Shown here: positions 1 to 7,939 of the stretch, one piece after another
How the letters are laid out: each line of letters begins with the position of its first letter
How positions within the stretch are numbered: the stretch's first letter is position 1
Translations under genes and position numbers: made by a program
Assembly: GCA_902780175.1 (NCBI GenBank)
Contig: CACZEU010000016.1
Span: 1-49,239 of the forward strand
Direction of reading: 5' to 3'
DNA length: 49,239 nt
Origin: an uncultured Bacteroidia bacterium
GTDB taxonomy: Bacteria > Bacteroidota > Bacteroidia > Bacteroidales > UBA932
Notes under the pieces: model-generated
Seen by the model: only the letters and a program-made list of their open reading frames with translations
The model's database searches: none
What the model was told of the DNA's origin: nothing

Positions 1-261
1 GCGATGAAACTATCCACCATTCTCCATCGTGGAAAGGGCCGGGATTTCTACGACGCCATGTTCCTGCGGGCCAGAAGCGAACCGGATATGAACTATCTTT
101 CACAGCGGGAGGGAATTGAAACAGGCGAGGAACTGAACCTCCGGATGAAACAAGTGTGCGACAAGACGGATTTTCGCCTCAAAGCACAGGATTTCAAGTA
201 CCTGCTGTTCCGACCGGAAAACTCCTCCCGCATTTTGGACTTTCCAGCCCTATGGGAATGA
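1..261 (+). CDS. AbiEii-type nucleotidyltransferase toxin, C-terminal part (cut by window edge)
   Basis: The first 86 codons seen read as the C-terminal end of an AbiEii/AbiGii-type nucleotidyltransferase, the toxin half of type IV toxin-antitoxin modules. The visible signature is a lysine- and arginine-rich GKGRDFYD segment near residues 10-17, where members of this family usually read K/R-GRDxYD, followed by a final segment with LLFRPENS. The frame stays open to base 1, so the methionine at base 4 is probably internal and the start lies outside. The stop is at 259-261. Family assignment rests on this short tail only; the catalytic nucleotidyltransferase motifs are not in view. Confidence 0.6.
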   Translation, partial: AMKLSTILHRGKGRDFYDAMFLRARSEPDMNYLSQREGIETGEELNLRMKQVCDKTDFRLKAQDFKYLLFRPENSSRILDFPALWE

Positions 262-373
262 GCCAGTGCCAGCTTCCCTGCACCCGGGACTGATGCGCCG
301 GGTGTTCTATGAAACCACAGATAAGAAATAACGGTAATTCGACCTGAAATAATTAAGAAAAACAACCCATGGG

Positions 374-404
374 TTGATTTTTTCGTTTTTATTCTTTACC
401 TTCG
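374..404 (+). promoter_or_regulatory. Bacteroidetes-type promoter of the 421-1264 module
   Basis: A TTG at 374-376 is followed after exactly 20 bases by TACCTTCG at 397-404, close to the Bacteroidetes primary sigma-factor promoter (TTG, 19-21 bases, TAnnTTTG). It lies 16 bases upstream of the ATG at 421. The rest of the gap between the two genes (262-373) shows no gene; a short stretch at 254-276 resembles part of the downstream antitoxin gene. Confidence 0.6.
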
Positions 405-420
405 CGAAAAACTTACGGCT

Positions 421-969
421 ATGAAATTTGAGAGATTAACAGATGATGCACGGCTTTGGGCTGTTGTTTACGACGGGGAAGAACAGAATGTCTTCGACAA
501 AGTGTTTGACAGTTGGACAGATGTGGTTTGGCTTAGAACATTCTTCAAAAACAATATGGAGGATTTGGCGTCCTACTTCCATATTACTGATTTGGACGTT
601 GCGATTTTTGACACTGTAGATGATGCCTGCACGTTGGAGTGCCTGATGCTTGACATTACTCCAGAAGCCAACCTCGATTTGTTATTCCGGCCTCTGAGTA
701 ACCACAGTCCATATAACGAACTGCTCAGCAAGGAGAAGGCTAAGGGTACTTTCCGCAAGCACTCCTCATGGTTAAGACTATATGCTATCCGTTTGCAATC
801 AGGACGTTATATCATTACCGGCGGAGCAATTAAACTAACTGCGACTATGGAAGAACGGGAGCATACGCTCAACGAGTTAAAAAACCTCAACTTGGTAAGG
901 AATTATTTAATTTCGCTAGGAATAGCCGATTACGACGGTTTTGCTTCATATGAAAGTGACCAACAATGA
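421..969 (+). CDS. Putative toxin-side protein of an XRE-linked toxin-antitoxin module
   Basis: This 182-residue protein has no signal peptide or membrane segment. It resembles, from memory, a family of Bacteroidetes proteins encoded directly upstream of an XRE-type helix-turn-helix gene. The C-terminal half holds a well-ordered segment, GGAIKLTATMEEREHT, that looks like the family core. The next gene encodes a helix-turn-helix protein and starts inside this gene (ATG at 950), so the two are translationally coupled in toxin-first order, as in HigBA-like modules. Toxicity and mechanism are inferred from this arrangement only. The A+T-richer composition compared with the lysine operon suggests acquisition. 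An alternative is an ordinary regulator pair. Confidence 0.5.
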   Translation: MKFERLTDDARLWAVVYDGEEQNVFDKVFDSWTDVVWLRTFFKNNMEDLASYFHITDLDVAIFDTVDDACTLECLMLDITPEANLDLLFRPLSNHSPYNELLSKEKAKGTFRKHSSWLRLYAIRLQSGRYIITGGAIKLTATMEEREHTLNELKNLNLVRNYLISLGIADYDGFASYESDQQ

Positions 970-1264
970 CCAGGAACTGCGAATTCTTGAATCTCAAGAG
1001 GTTAGAACAGACTGGAAGGAAAGGGCTGAGTGGCGCAGGAACAATAAATACTGGCTCGACCATTCGCGAAGAATTGCCTTGACTGTCCTCAACCGTCTTG
1101 ATGAGACGGGAATGAGCCAGCGCCAGCTTGCCGAACGTATGGGATGCTCGGCTCAAAATGTATCCAAACTACTCAAGGGCCAGGAGAACCTGACCCTTGA
1201 AACGATTGCTAAACTGGAACTTGTTCTGGGAATACCTATCCTGTTTACTCCCGTCAGCAACTAA
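950..1264 (+). CDS. XRE-family helix-turn-helix antitoxin/regulator
   Basis: A 104-residue protein whose residues about 45-90 form a Cro/C1-type helix-turn-helix: SQRQLAERMGCSAQNVSKLL is the recognition region. The N-terminal half is charged and probably contacts the partner protein. An upstream TTG in the same frame at 941 is possible, but the ATG at 950 is the better start; both lie inside the 421-969 gene. As in HigA-type antitoxins it probably represses its own promoter (374-404) and neutralises the upstream protein, which is inference from gene order. The 3' end runs 4 bases into the stop of the convergent aminotransferase gene, leaving no room for a separate terminator. Confidence 0.7.
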   Translation: MKVTNNDQELRILESQEVRTDWKERAEWRRNNKYWLDHSRRIALTVLNRLDETGMSQRQLAERMGCSAQNVSKLLKGQENLTLETIAKLELVLGIPILFTPVSN

Positions 1265-2565
1265 TCTGTTTCCTTCAGCAGATCCGCAAGGAGCTTGATG
1301 CCGGGCTCCATGCGGGAGGTGTCGAGGTAGGAGAAGTTGAGGCGCATGGTGTTGCGGTGGCTGCCGTCGGGGTAGAAGAAGGAACCGGCGACGTAGGCCA
1401 CTCCTGTGGACAGGGCCTTGCTGTACAGGGCCACCGTGTCGATGTGCTCCGGGAGGGTCACAAACAGGAAAAGGCCTCCTTCGGGGTGGGTCCAGGTGAC
1501 TCCGGACGGCATGTACTTTTCGAGGAGGGAGAGCATCAGGTCCCGCTTGCCACGGTACAGGTCTATGCTCTTGCGGAGATTGGCGTCGAGAGCGCCGCTG
1601 CCCATGAACTCTGCGGCGACGTATTGGTTGAGCACCGGAGGACAGAGATCCAGGCTCTGTTTGCACTTATAAATCTGTTCCAGCAACGGCTCGGGGCCGA
1701 TTATCCATCCCAGACGGAACCCGGGGGCGAATATCTTCGAGAAACTCCCCAAGTGCAGCGTGCGCTCCGGCGCCAGCGAGTAGATCGTCGGAACCGGTTC
1801 GCCGCTGTACCTCAGTTCCCTGTACGGCGCATCTTCAACGATTATAAAATCCATCTCCCGCGCCATCTGCACCAACTCCTGACGCTCCTCCAGGCTCATC
1901 GTCTCCCCGCTCGGATTCTGGAAATCGGGAATCACGTAGCAGAACTTCGGATTGGGGGCGGAGACGGTTCTGCGAGGGACAGTAACCCCCTCCGGGGCGT
2001 GCCGCCCTCGGCACGGGAGAGGGGGGACCGCTTTTGCGGTGGGGTCGAAAGAAGTCGGATTTTTTTGCGAATCTGCAAAAAAATCCGACTCTTTCGACTC
2101 CCGGAGGGGGTTACTGTCCCTCGCAGAACCGTCTCCGTTCAGTTGACCAAAGGTAACCACCTTGGCCCTATACGACAAAAAAGACTGCAAAGCGCCGAGG
2201 TATGTAGGAGCGGTGGTAAGGACGACGTCGCCGGGATTGAGCATTATGCGGGAGCAGACGTCGATTCCCTGCTGGGAAGACGTCGTAACCAGAACGTTTT
2301 CGACGGGAACGCCGTAGCGCCTGGCGATGACCTCGCGAAGCTCCGGGATTCCCTGCGTACCGCTGTACTGGAGCGCCTTGGAGCCATATTTCTCAAGCAC
2401 CAGGGAGGACAGGCGCTTGATTTCTTCCACCGGGAAGGTGGCGGCGTCTGGATAACCTCCGGCAAAGGAATATATCGACGACAGGTCCACCGCACGGAAA
2501 ATTTCGCGGACGGGACTGCCGAGAAAGAAGGGCACGTCGTCGGAAAAGAACTTATTGTAATCCAT
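1261..2565 (-). CDS. PLP-dependent aminotransferase, candidate N-succinyl-diaminopimelate aminotransferase, carrying an in-frame palindromic insertion
   Basis: A fold-type I aminotransferase of the 2-aminoadipate/MocR-like class, without a DNA-binding domain. Visible motifs are DFQNPSGE with the PLP-contacting Asn, EDAPYRELRY with the Asp and Tyr, the Schiff-base lysine in GSFSKIFAPGFRLGW, and the carboxylate-binding Arg in MRLNFSY. It is the last gene of the diaminopimelate operon; its ATG shares one base with the dapD stop (TAATG). The operon would otherwise lack an N-succinyl-diaminopimelate aminotransferase, so that role is inferred. The 434 residues include about 59 encoded by a palindromic element at 1960-2136, placed in the variable stretch between the AKVVTF strand and the NPSGE loop. 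The reading frame is kept and all catalytic motifs remain, so the enzyme may still work. It could also serve another amino acid. Confidence 0.8.
   Translation of the reverse strand: MDYNKFFSDDVPFFLGSPVREIFRAVDLSSIYSFAGGYPDAATFPVEEIKRLSSLVLEKYGSKALQYSGTQGIPELREVIARRYGVPVENVLVTTSSQQGIDVCSRIMLNPGDVVLTTAPTYLGALQSFLSYRAKVVTFGQLNGDGSARDSNPLRESKESDFFADSQKNPTSFDPTAKAVPPLPCRGRHAPEGVTVPRRTVSAPNPKFCYVIPDFQNPSGETMSLEERQELVQMAREMDFIIVEDAPYRELRYSGEPVPTIYSLAPERTLHLGSFSKIFAPGFRLGWIIGPEPLLEQIYKCKQSLDLCPPVLNQYVAAEFMGSGALDANLRKSIDLYRGKRDLMLSLLEKYMPSGVTWTHPEGGLFLFVTLPEHIDTVALYSKALSTGVAYVAGSFFYPDGSHRNTMRLNFSYLDTSRMEPGIKLLADLLKETD
1960..2136. repeat. In-frame palindromic element with cloverleaf-like folding potential
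   Basis: The left arm 1960-1996 and right arm 2100-2136 are perfect inverted repeats of 37 bases. Between them lie three more hairpins: 1998-2015 (7-bp stem CGTGCCG/CGGCACG, CCCT loop), 2027-2040 (ACCGC/GCGGT, TTTT loop) and 2044-2098 (about 24-bp stem with one bulged A and a 6-base loop). The whole could fold as an outer stem with three branches. Its length, 177 bp, is a multiple of three, and no stop codon occurs in the aminotransferase frame. This recalls the Rickettsia palindromic elements that sit in frame inside genes. Confidence 0.85.
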
Positions 2566-3338
2566 TACCGCAGGAATTCTTCAAGCTGCACCGAGCCGGC
2601 GGTCTTGTCGTCGCGGTACTTGACGATGACGGGACAGTAAAGCGAAACGCCGCTGCCTGCCGCAGGGCCCTTGCTGATGGGCTTGCTGCCGCTGACCACC
2701 ACGGCCCCGGCGGGGACCACGACGCGGCCGTCGGCATTGCGCGGAAGGAATTCACCGCGGGTGGCGTCGAACAGCGGAGTGGACGACGTGATTATGACGC
2801 CGGAGGCGATGACGGCCCCCTCCTGCACTATCGTACCCTCGTAGATGCCGCAGTTGCCGCCAACGAAAGCGCCGTCCTCGATGATGGTGGGAAGCGCGCC
2901 CGCAGGCTCCAGGACGCCGCCGATCTGCGTTGACGCAGAAATATGTATATGCTTGCCGACCTGGGCGCAGGAACCGATGGTGACGTGGCTGTCGACCATC
3001 GTCCCCGTATCGACATAAGCGCCGACGTTGATGTACGCAGGGGGCATGACGATCGCACCGGGAGCGACGAAGGCCCCGCGGCGGATGCTCGTACCGCCGG
3101 GAACTATGCGTACGCCGTCTTCCTGCTTGAACCGGCGGACGGGAAACGTCTCCTTGTCGAAGAAAGAAAACTGCCCCTGGCTCATCTCTACCACGGCTCC
3201 CAGCTTGAATCCGGCAAGGATGATTTCCTTGACCTCACGGTTGACCTTCCACTCGCCGCCGACCTTCTCGGCAACGCGCAATGTGCCCGCCTCGAGGGCG
3301 GAGACGACCTCTTCGAAACGGCTTAACGTGACTTCCAT
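2565..3338 (-). CDS. dapD: 2,3,4,5-tetrahydropyridine-2,6-dicarboxylate N-succinyltransferase DapD
   Basis: This 257-residue enzyme transfers succinyl from succinyl-CoA to tetrahydrodipicolinate in the succinylase branch of diaminopimelate synthesis. Residues about 85-230 form the left-handed beta-helix of hexapeptide repeats (GAYVDTGTMVDSHVTIGSCAQVGKHIHIS and following turns); the N-terminal helical domain precedes it. Length is close to the usual 270. The gene starts 16 bases inside dapA and its stop overlaps the aminotransferase start, so it sits in a translationally coupled operon. Its presence shows that this organism has the succinylase route genes, in contrast to the LL-diaminopimelate aminotransferase route common in other Bacteroidetes. 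Confidence 0.93.
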   Translation of the reverse strand: MEVTLSRFEEVVSALEAGTLRVAEKVGGEWKVNREVKEIILAGFKLGAVVEMSQGQFSFFDKETFPVRRFKQEDGVRIVPGGTSIRRGAFVAPGAIVMPPAYINVGAYVDTGTMVDSHVTIGSCAQVGKHIHISASTQIGGVLEPAGALPTIIEDGAFVGGNCGIYEGTIVQEGAVIASGVIITSSTPLFDATRGEFLPRNADGRVVVPAGAVVVSGSKPISKGPAAGSGVSLYCPVIVKYRDDKTAGSVQLEEFLR

Positions 3339-4213
3339 AACTCAGCAAGGACTTTATCCATCAATTCAAAAGTAGATTCGGAAGGATCCGACAGCGGCAG
3401 GCGCAGAGTGGAACCGGCGAGGCCAAGGACGGAAAGGGCCGCCTTGGCAGGGACGGGATTGGACTCCACGAAGCAGGCCTTGAACAGCGGGAACAGGCGG
3501 TGATGCAGGACACGGGCCTCGGGAAGATGGCCCCTGAGCAACTCATGCGTCATGTCGCTGACTTCCTTTGGAGCGATGTTGGACGCAACGGAAATGACGC
3601 CGTGGGCGCCGGTTGCCATAAGGGCGAAGGTAAGGTCGTCGTCGCCGCTCAGGACCGCGAAGCCCTTGGGAGCGCGGGCGATGATTTCGCTCACCTGGTC
3701 ATACTTGCCGGAGGCCTCCTTGATACCGATGATTCCGGGGACCTCGGTCGCCAGGCGGATGACTGTATCGGGCAGCATGTTGGCTCCGGTGCGTCCGGGT
3801 ACGTTGTAGATGACTATCGGAAGCGGAGAATACTCGGCAACCGCCTTGAAGTACTCGAACTGACCCTTCTGCGTGGGCTTGTTGTAGAAAGGTACCACGA
3901 CGAGCAGGGCATCGGGGCCGAGGGGGGCAAGGAGGTCGATATTGGCGATGGTGCCGGGAAGATTGTTGGCGCCTACACCCACCAGAAGCGGCTTGCCGGG
4001 GGCGTGCTGCCTGACGGTCTTGAAAATCTGCACCTTCTCGTCGGGGGAAAGCGCGGGGGTCTCGGCGGTGGTCCCGAGCGGAACGAGGAAATCGACCCCG
4101 GAAGCGACCTGGCGGTCAACCAGGGCAGCGAGAGAGTCGTAATCGACGCTGCCGTCGCCCAGGAACGGGGTTACGAGTGCGGTGCCGCACCCTTTGAAAA
4201 GCATATTGGTCAT
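3323..4213 (-). CDS. dapA: 4-hydroxy-tetrahydrodipicolinate synthase DapA
   Basis: A 296-residue TIM-barrel lyase of the DapA/N-acetylneuraminate lyase family that condenses pyruvate with aspartate semialdehyde, the first committed step to diaminopimelate and lysine. Visible signatures are PLGTTAETPALS near the N-terminus, YNVPGRTGANM carrying the proton-relay Tyr, and GIKEASG with the Schiff-base lysine. Length fits the family. The ATG overlaps the dapB stop (ATGA) and the 3' end overlaps dapD, placing it in the middle of the operon. DapA rather than another family member is assigned mainly from this context. Confidence 0.94.
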   Translation of the reverse strand: MTNMLFKGCGTALVTPFLGDGSVDYDSLAALVDRQVASGVDFLVPLGTTAETPALSPDEKVQIFKTVRQHAPGKPLLVGVGANNLPGTIANIDLLAPLGPDALLVVVPFYNKPTQKGQFEYFKAVAEYSPLPIVIYNVPGRTGANMLPDTVIRLATEVPGIIGIKEASGKYDQVSEIIARAPKGFAVLSGDDDLTFALMATGAHGVISVASNIAPKEVSDMTHELLRGHLPEARVLHHRLFPLFKACFVESNPVPAKAALSVLGLAGSTLRLPLSDPSESTFELMDKVLAELWKSR

Positions 4214-4872
4214 AGTATGAGGTCTTTGAATTCGTGTACTCCGGTAAGGCCCTCCGTCATGAGGGCGGCGGCGACGGCACCCTCCGCCAGGCCCTCGCGG
4301 GAGAAGGCCTCGTGAGTGAAGGTGAGTTTGTCGACATCCGACGTGAATGTGGCTGTATGGACGCCGGGGACCTCCCCGATGCGCTGCGCGCCGATTGGCG
4401 GTTCGACGCCGAGGGTGTCCTTGATGATGGCCCCGATGCTCTTGGCGGTGCCGCTGGGGGCGTCGAGTTTATGGATATGGTGAATTTCCTCGACGGCGGG
4501 GGCGTAGCCGTGGCCCTTCAGGACCTCGCAGGCCCGCTGGACCGATGCGAAGAAGGCATTGACCCCGATGGAGAAGTTGGAGGCCCAGACCATGGGCGTG
4601 CCGGCGGCGCGAAAGGCCTCGAATACCTGCTCCTTGATGTCGTACCAGCCGGTGGTGCCGACCACGACGGCCTTGTACTTGCGCGCAAGCTCGGGATAAT
4701 TGGCCCGGAAGGCGTCCGGGGTGGTGAAATCTATGCAGACGCACTCGGCAGCGACGTCGTCGGGAACGGCGCAGACGTCCTCCGTGGCGCACTGCAGGGT
4801 TATGCCGCGCTTTGCGAGGACTTTTTCCACAACGTGGCCCATCCGGCCGTAGCCGCTAATTATAATTTTCAT
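4210..4872 (-). CDS. dapB: 4-hydroxy-tetrahydrodipicolinate reductase DapB
   Basis: This 220-residue NAD(P)H-dependent reductase follows DapA in the pathway. The nucleotide-binding motif GYGRMG lies at residues 7-12, VVVGTTGW around 70, and the catalytic signature EIHHIHKLDAPSGTA around 130-145, with the paired His and the Lys that bind substrate. It is shorter than the roughly 270-residue proteobacterial enzyme because the N-terminal domain is compact. The gene begins 17 bases inside the upstream dapE-like gene and ends in an ATGA overlap with dapA. Confidence 0.93.
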   Translation of the reverse strand: MKIIISGYGRMGHVVEKVLAKRGITLQCATEDVCAVPDDVAAECVCIDFTTPDAFRANYPELARKYKAVVVGTTGWYDIKEQVFEAFRAAGTPMVWASNFSIGVNAFFASVQRACEVLKGHGYAPAVEEIHHIHKLDAPSGTAKSIGAIIKDTLGVEPPIGAQRIGEVPGVHTATFTSDVDKLTFTHEAFSREGLAEGAVAAALMTEGLTGVHEFKDLIL

Positions 4873-5833
4873 AAATTTTGATATACGTTTCTATTGCTTT
4901 CTCAATGTCAGCCAGCAGGATATGCTCGTCGCTGCGGTGGGCGAAGCGTATGCTGCCAGGGCCGCAGATTATCTTGTCGCGGAAGTTCGACAGGTGGGGG
5001 GCGTCGCTGCCAAAACTGGCGGGTGCCGACGGGAACCCTGGCAGGGTAAAGTAGCGCGCGGGAGCGTCCCCTCCCCTTTCGGTGACCTCGAGCCTTCCGG
5101 GAACGGCCTGCGAGCGCATCCATTCCACTACGGAGGCGTCGGACGCAAAGGTGGTGCGGAAATACACCCGGCAGGTCAGCTGCGGACTGAGTATGTTCTG
5201 CGGATTGGGGCTCGACACCTCGCCGATGTTCCAGGTGGTGGCGCCAAGGAGCGGATCTTCCGGGAAAGCGGCCTCTCGAAGGCGTCCGGCAAAATCGATG
5301 AAATCCTCTACGGCGCTCCTGCCGAATTGGGGATAACCGCTGTGGAACGGCTCCCCGATGAAATTGAGTCCGAAGGACTTGGTGCCCTTGGATGCGCTGA
5401 CCATACGGCCCTCGGTGGGTTCGCCCACCACCAGCAGCGGCGCGCGGAAATCGGAGCGGGCGAAGGCCTTGGCGCCCCAGGAGCCCGTCTCCTCGCCGCT
5501 CAGGATGAGGAGGGCGAAACCGCTCCGGCCGGCGGCGGCGAGCCTTCGGCATGCCTGGTACATCGCCCAGACCTGGCCCTTGGCGTCGCAGGATCCGCGC
5601 CCGGTGACGCGGTCGGACAGGAACTGCGGGGGAATGAACGGGGGTACGGTGTCCATGTGGCTGCAGAACACCACCCGCGGCGTGCCCCAGCTCAGCAGGA
5701 CGTTGAGAGTGCCGTCGCCGACTTCAAAAGTCTGCACTGACGGCGCCTCCAGATTGGCGGCGAGCCATTCGCCCATCGGCCTCTCGCTTCCGGAGGTCGA
5801 ATCCATTGAAAGCATCTGGCGGAAAAGGTCCAT
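4856..5833 (-). CDS. dapE: M20-family deacylase, candidate N-succinyl-LL-diaminopimelate desuccinylase
   Basis: A 325-residue di-zinc amidohydrolase of peptidase family M20. Zinc-ligand and catalytic motifs are present in order: CSHMDTVPP (His and catalytic Asp), GSCDAKG (bridging Asp), SGEETGSWG (general-base Glu), VGEPTE, and a final His in the FAHRSDEH segment. A dimerisation domain lies between about 155 and 265. The sequence could also be read as an ArgE or LysK type; DapE is chosen because the operon holds dapD, dapA, dapB and an aminotransferase. It is somewhat shorter than the usual 375 residues. It starts three bases after the thrA stop and overlaps dapB by 17 bases. Confidence 0.75.
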   Translation of the reverse strand: MDLFRQMLSMDSTSGSERPMGEWLAANLEAPSVQTFEVGDGTLNVLLSWGTPRVVFCSHMDTVPPFIPPQFLSDRVTGRGSCDAKGQVWAMYQACRRLAAAGRSGFALLILSGEETGSWGAKAFARSDFRAPLLVVGEPTEGRMVSASKGTKSFGLNFIGEPFHSGYPQFGRSAVEDFIDFAGRLREAAFPEDPLLGATTWNIGEVSSPNPQNILSPQLTCRVYFRTTFASDASVVEWMRSQAVPGRLEVTERGGDAPARYFTLPGFPSAPASFGSDAPHLSNFRDKIICGPGSIRFAHRSDEHILLADIEKAIETYIKIYENYN

Positions 5834-5836
5834 CGG

Positions 5837-7903
5837 CTACATCAATATATCTTTGAGGATGCCGGTGGCGGCCAGGCGGGCGCCTTCTCCGGAACCCTTG
5901 ATAACCATGGGGTAAGCGTCGGATGAATGGATGACGGTGACGTTCTGCGTGCCGTCGATCCAGTAATACGGGCTCTCGATGCCGACCTCGCGCATGCGGA
6001 TGGACGCCCGGAAGCCGCCGGGGGCGGACGGATCGGCCTGAAGGGATGCGACGAAGCGGCGCCTCAGGCCCCTCTGCCTCAGGCTCTCCTCCTGCGCCGC
6101 CATCTGGGGCTCGATGGCCTCCAGGCGGGCGTAGAAATCATCCAGGGAGCCGCCGAAGAATTCTTCCGGAAGGAGCGGCGTGATGCGGACGTCGGAGGCC
6201 TCCAGGGGCACTCCGGCCTCGCGGGCGAGGATGAGCAGCTTGCGGAGGGCGTCGCGGCCGGCAAGGTCGGTGCGGGGGTCTTTTTCCGTCAGCCCTGCCT
6301 CCTGGCTGCGGCGGAGGATGGAGGCGAAGCTCTCGGTGCCGTCGCCGTGATAGCTGGCGAACAGGTTGTTGAGGGTGCAGGACACGACGGCCTCGATGCC
6401 GGTGATGGAGCCTCCGGCAATCATGCCTGCGGAGACCGACTGAAGCACCGGGAGGGCGTTGCCGACGGTGGTGTCGTATCGGAAGAAACAGCCGTTCTCG
6501 GCCGCTGCGGCCCGGATTGCGGCATAATCGGCGTATGGGATTGCAAGCGAACGGCGGTTGGAACTGACTATGTTGATGCCGGCGTTCAGCAGGGGGATGA
6601 AGCGGCGCCAGATGTCTTTGCTGTCGGTGCATTCGACGAAGACGCTGCGGCTGCGGGCCGTCTGCAGGACATGGTCGGCAAAGTCGTGGGCGGAGGATAT
6701 TTCTACAAGGTTGATGCGCTTGCCGGCGGCGGGGAAAACGCCTCCGCAGGCGCTAAGGATGTCCTTCAGTGCCGTTCCGACGGCTCCGGCTCCGGCAACA
6801 TAGACGTCGATGGTCGTAAGCGCCCTTTTCTCGAAAAACTCCCGGTGGATGGCGGCCACTGCGCTTCGGCAGACCCTCCCGCGGACGGGGACGAGGAAGT
6901 TGGAACCCTCGGTGCGGATCTCGCCGGAAGGCTTGATGCCGGCCTCCAGCAGCGCGCCGGAGATGCGGCGGACGGTACCCTCGGCGGACACTGGGCCCTC
7001 GGAGACCAGCGCCACGACGGGGTCTTCGCCTCCGGTGGAGGTAACGCCTTTGTATTCAGGAATCTCCGACTCCGATGCGGATATGACGGTGCCGGGATGC
7101 GACGGGTCGAATGTATTGAGTATGCGGATGGCGATGCCCTTCTCCCTGGCGGGGCCGACGGCGGGCGCGTACAGCACCTTGGCGCCGTAACTTGCGAGGT
7201 CGAAAGCGGCGCGGTAGCTGATCGACGGGATGCTGACGGCGGCCGGGACGTCCTTGGGATTGGCGGTGAGGATGCCGGGGACATCGGTCCATATCTGGAG
7301 GTCGGTGGCGTCCAGGGCCGCTGCATACAGGGAGGCGCTGTAGTCGGAGCCTCCGCGGCCCAGGGTGGTGGGCTCGCCGGCGGGATCTTTGGCGATAAAG
7401 CCCTGTGCGACAAAGATCTGCGCGGCAGGATTGGCTTCGACGACCTTTTGGATTGCGGCGTACGTGGGCTCCTGGTCGGCCTGGGTGGAACCGGGGAGCG
7501 TGCGTACGAGTTCGCGGGAATCGAGCCAGACGGTCTTGTAGCCCTCGCAATGGAGCTTGCGGGCCAGGATGCGGGTGGAAAGTATCTCTCCGTACTGTTC
7601 GATAGTGCGGGGGATGCAGCGGATTTCCGTGAAGGTGTCTTTGCAGTCGACGATGGCAAGTTCGCGGTCGGGACCGGTGAAAAGCCGGTGGATAATCTTG
7701 ATGTGGCGGCGCTGGAGGTCCTCCAGAAGATGCTCCGGGTCTTCTACCCTGCCGATCTCCAGGAGGGCGTCGGTACAGCCGCGGATTGCGGAACAGACAA
7801 GCACTACGCGGTCGCGGGCGGCGGCAGCCTCGACTATATCGAGGACGCGGGACATCGCGGTCGCGTTTTCAACGGAAGAGCCTCCGAACTTCAGAACGAT
7901 CAT
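5837..7903 (-). CDS. thrA: Bifunctional aspartate kinase/homoserine dehydrogenase with a shortened regulatory region
   Basis: A 688-residue fusion. Residues 1 to about 280 are the aspartate kinase domain: KFGGSSVENA at the N-terminus and GRGGSDYSA near 195. Residues about 364-688 are the homoserine dehydrogenase domain, with the nucleotide fold GAGAVG and the later NRRSLAIPY and LTEKDPRTDLAGRDALRK segments. Only about 80 residues lie between them, where ThrA proteins usually have two ACT domains in well over 150 residues; total length is about 130 short of the typical 810-820. Feedback control may therefore differ. It is the first gene of the diaminopimelate operon and supplies aspartyl phosphate; a separate aspartate-semialdehyde dehydrogenase must be elsewhere. 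Confidence 0.92.
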   Translation of the reverse strand: MIVLKFGGSSVENATAMSRVLDIVEAAAARDRVVLVCSAIRGCTDALLEIGRVEDPEHLLEDLQRRHIKIIHRLFTGPDRELAIVDCKDTFTEIRCIPRTIEQYGEILSTRILARKLHCEGYKTVWLDSRELVRTLPGSTQADQEPTYAAIQKVVEANPAAQIFVAQGFIAKDPAGEPTTLGRGGSDYSASLYAAALDATDLQIWTDVPGILTANPKDVPAAVSIPSISYRAAFDLASYGAKVLYAPAVGPAREKGIAIRILNTFDPSHPGTVISASESEIPEYKGVTSTGGEDPVVALVSEGPVSAEGTVRRISGALLEAGIKPSGEIRTEGSNFLVPVRGRVCRSAVAAIHREFFEKRALTTIDVYVAGAGAVGTALKDILSACGGVFPAAGKRINLVEISSAHDFADHVLQTARSRSVFVECTDSKDIWRRFIPLLNAGINIVSSNRRSLAIPYADYAAIRAAAAENGCFFRYDTTVGNALPVLQSVSAGMIAGGSITGIEAVVSCTLNNLFASYHGDGTESFASILRRSQEAGLTEKDPRTDLAGRDALRKLLILAREAGVPLEASDVRITPLLPEEFFGGSLDDFYARLEAIEPQMAAQEESLRQRGLRRRFVASLQADPSAPGGFRASIRMREVGIESPYYWIDGTQNVTVIHSSDAYPMVIKGSGEGARLAATGILKDILM

Positions 7904-7910
7904 AACCTAA

Positions 7911-7918
7911 CAAATATA
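7911..7918 (-). promoter_or_regulatory. -7 box for the lysine operon
   Basis: On the minus strand 7918-7911 reads TATATTTG, matching TAnnTTTG, and stands 7 bases before the thrA ATG. No clear TTG lies 20 bases further upstream. A leader of only a few bases is implied, which leaves no space for a riboswitch or attenuator. Confidence 0.5.
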
Positions 7919-7931
7919 GTGATATTTTTCA

Positions 7932-7939
7932 TATATTTG
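7932..7939 (+). promoter_or_regulatory. -7 box for murB
   Basis: TATATTTG at 7932-7939 matches the Bacteroidetes -7 element and lies 6 bases before the murB ATG at 7946, so the transcript would be leaderless or nearly so. It faces away from the thrA promoter 14 bases off; the two divergent genes share a 42-bp intergenic region. Confidence 0.5.

Noticed and set aside
1960-2136. Intrinsic terminator or boundary that would split the aminotransferase into two genes
   Set aside because: The frame is open throughout with no stop, and motifs of one enzyme lie on both sides in the right order.
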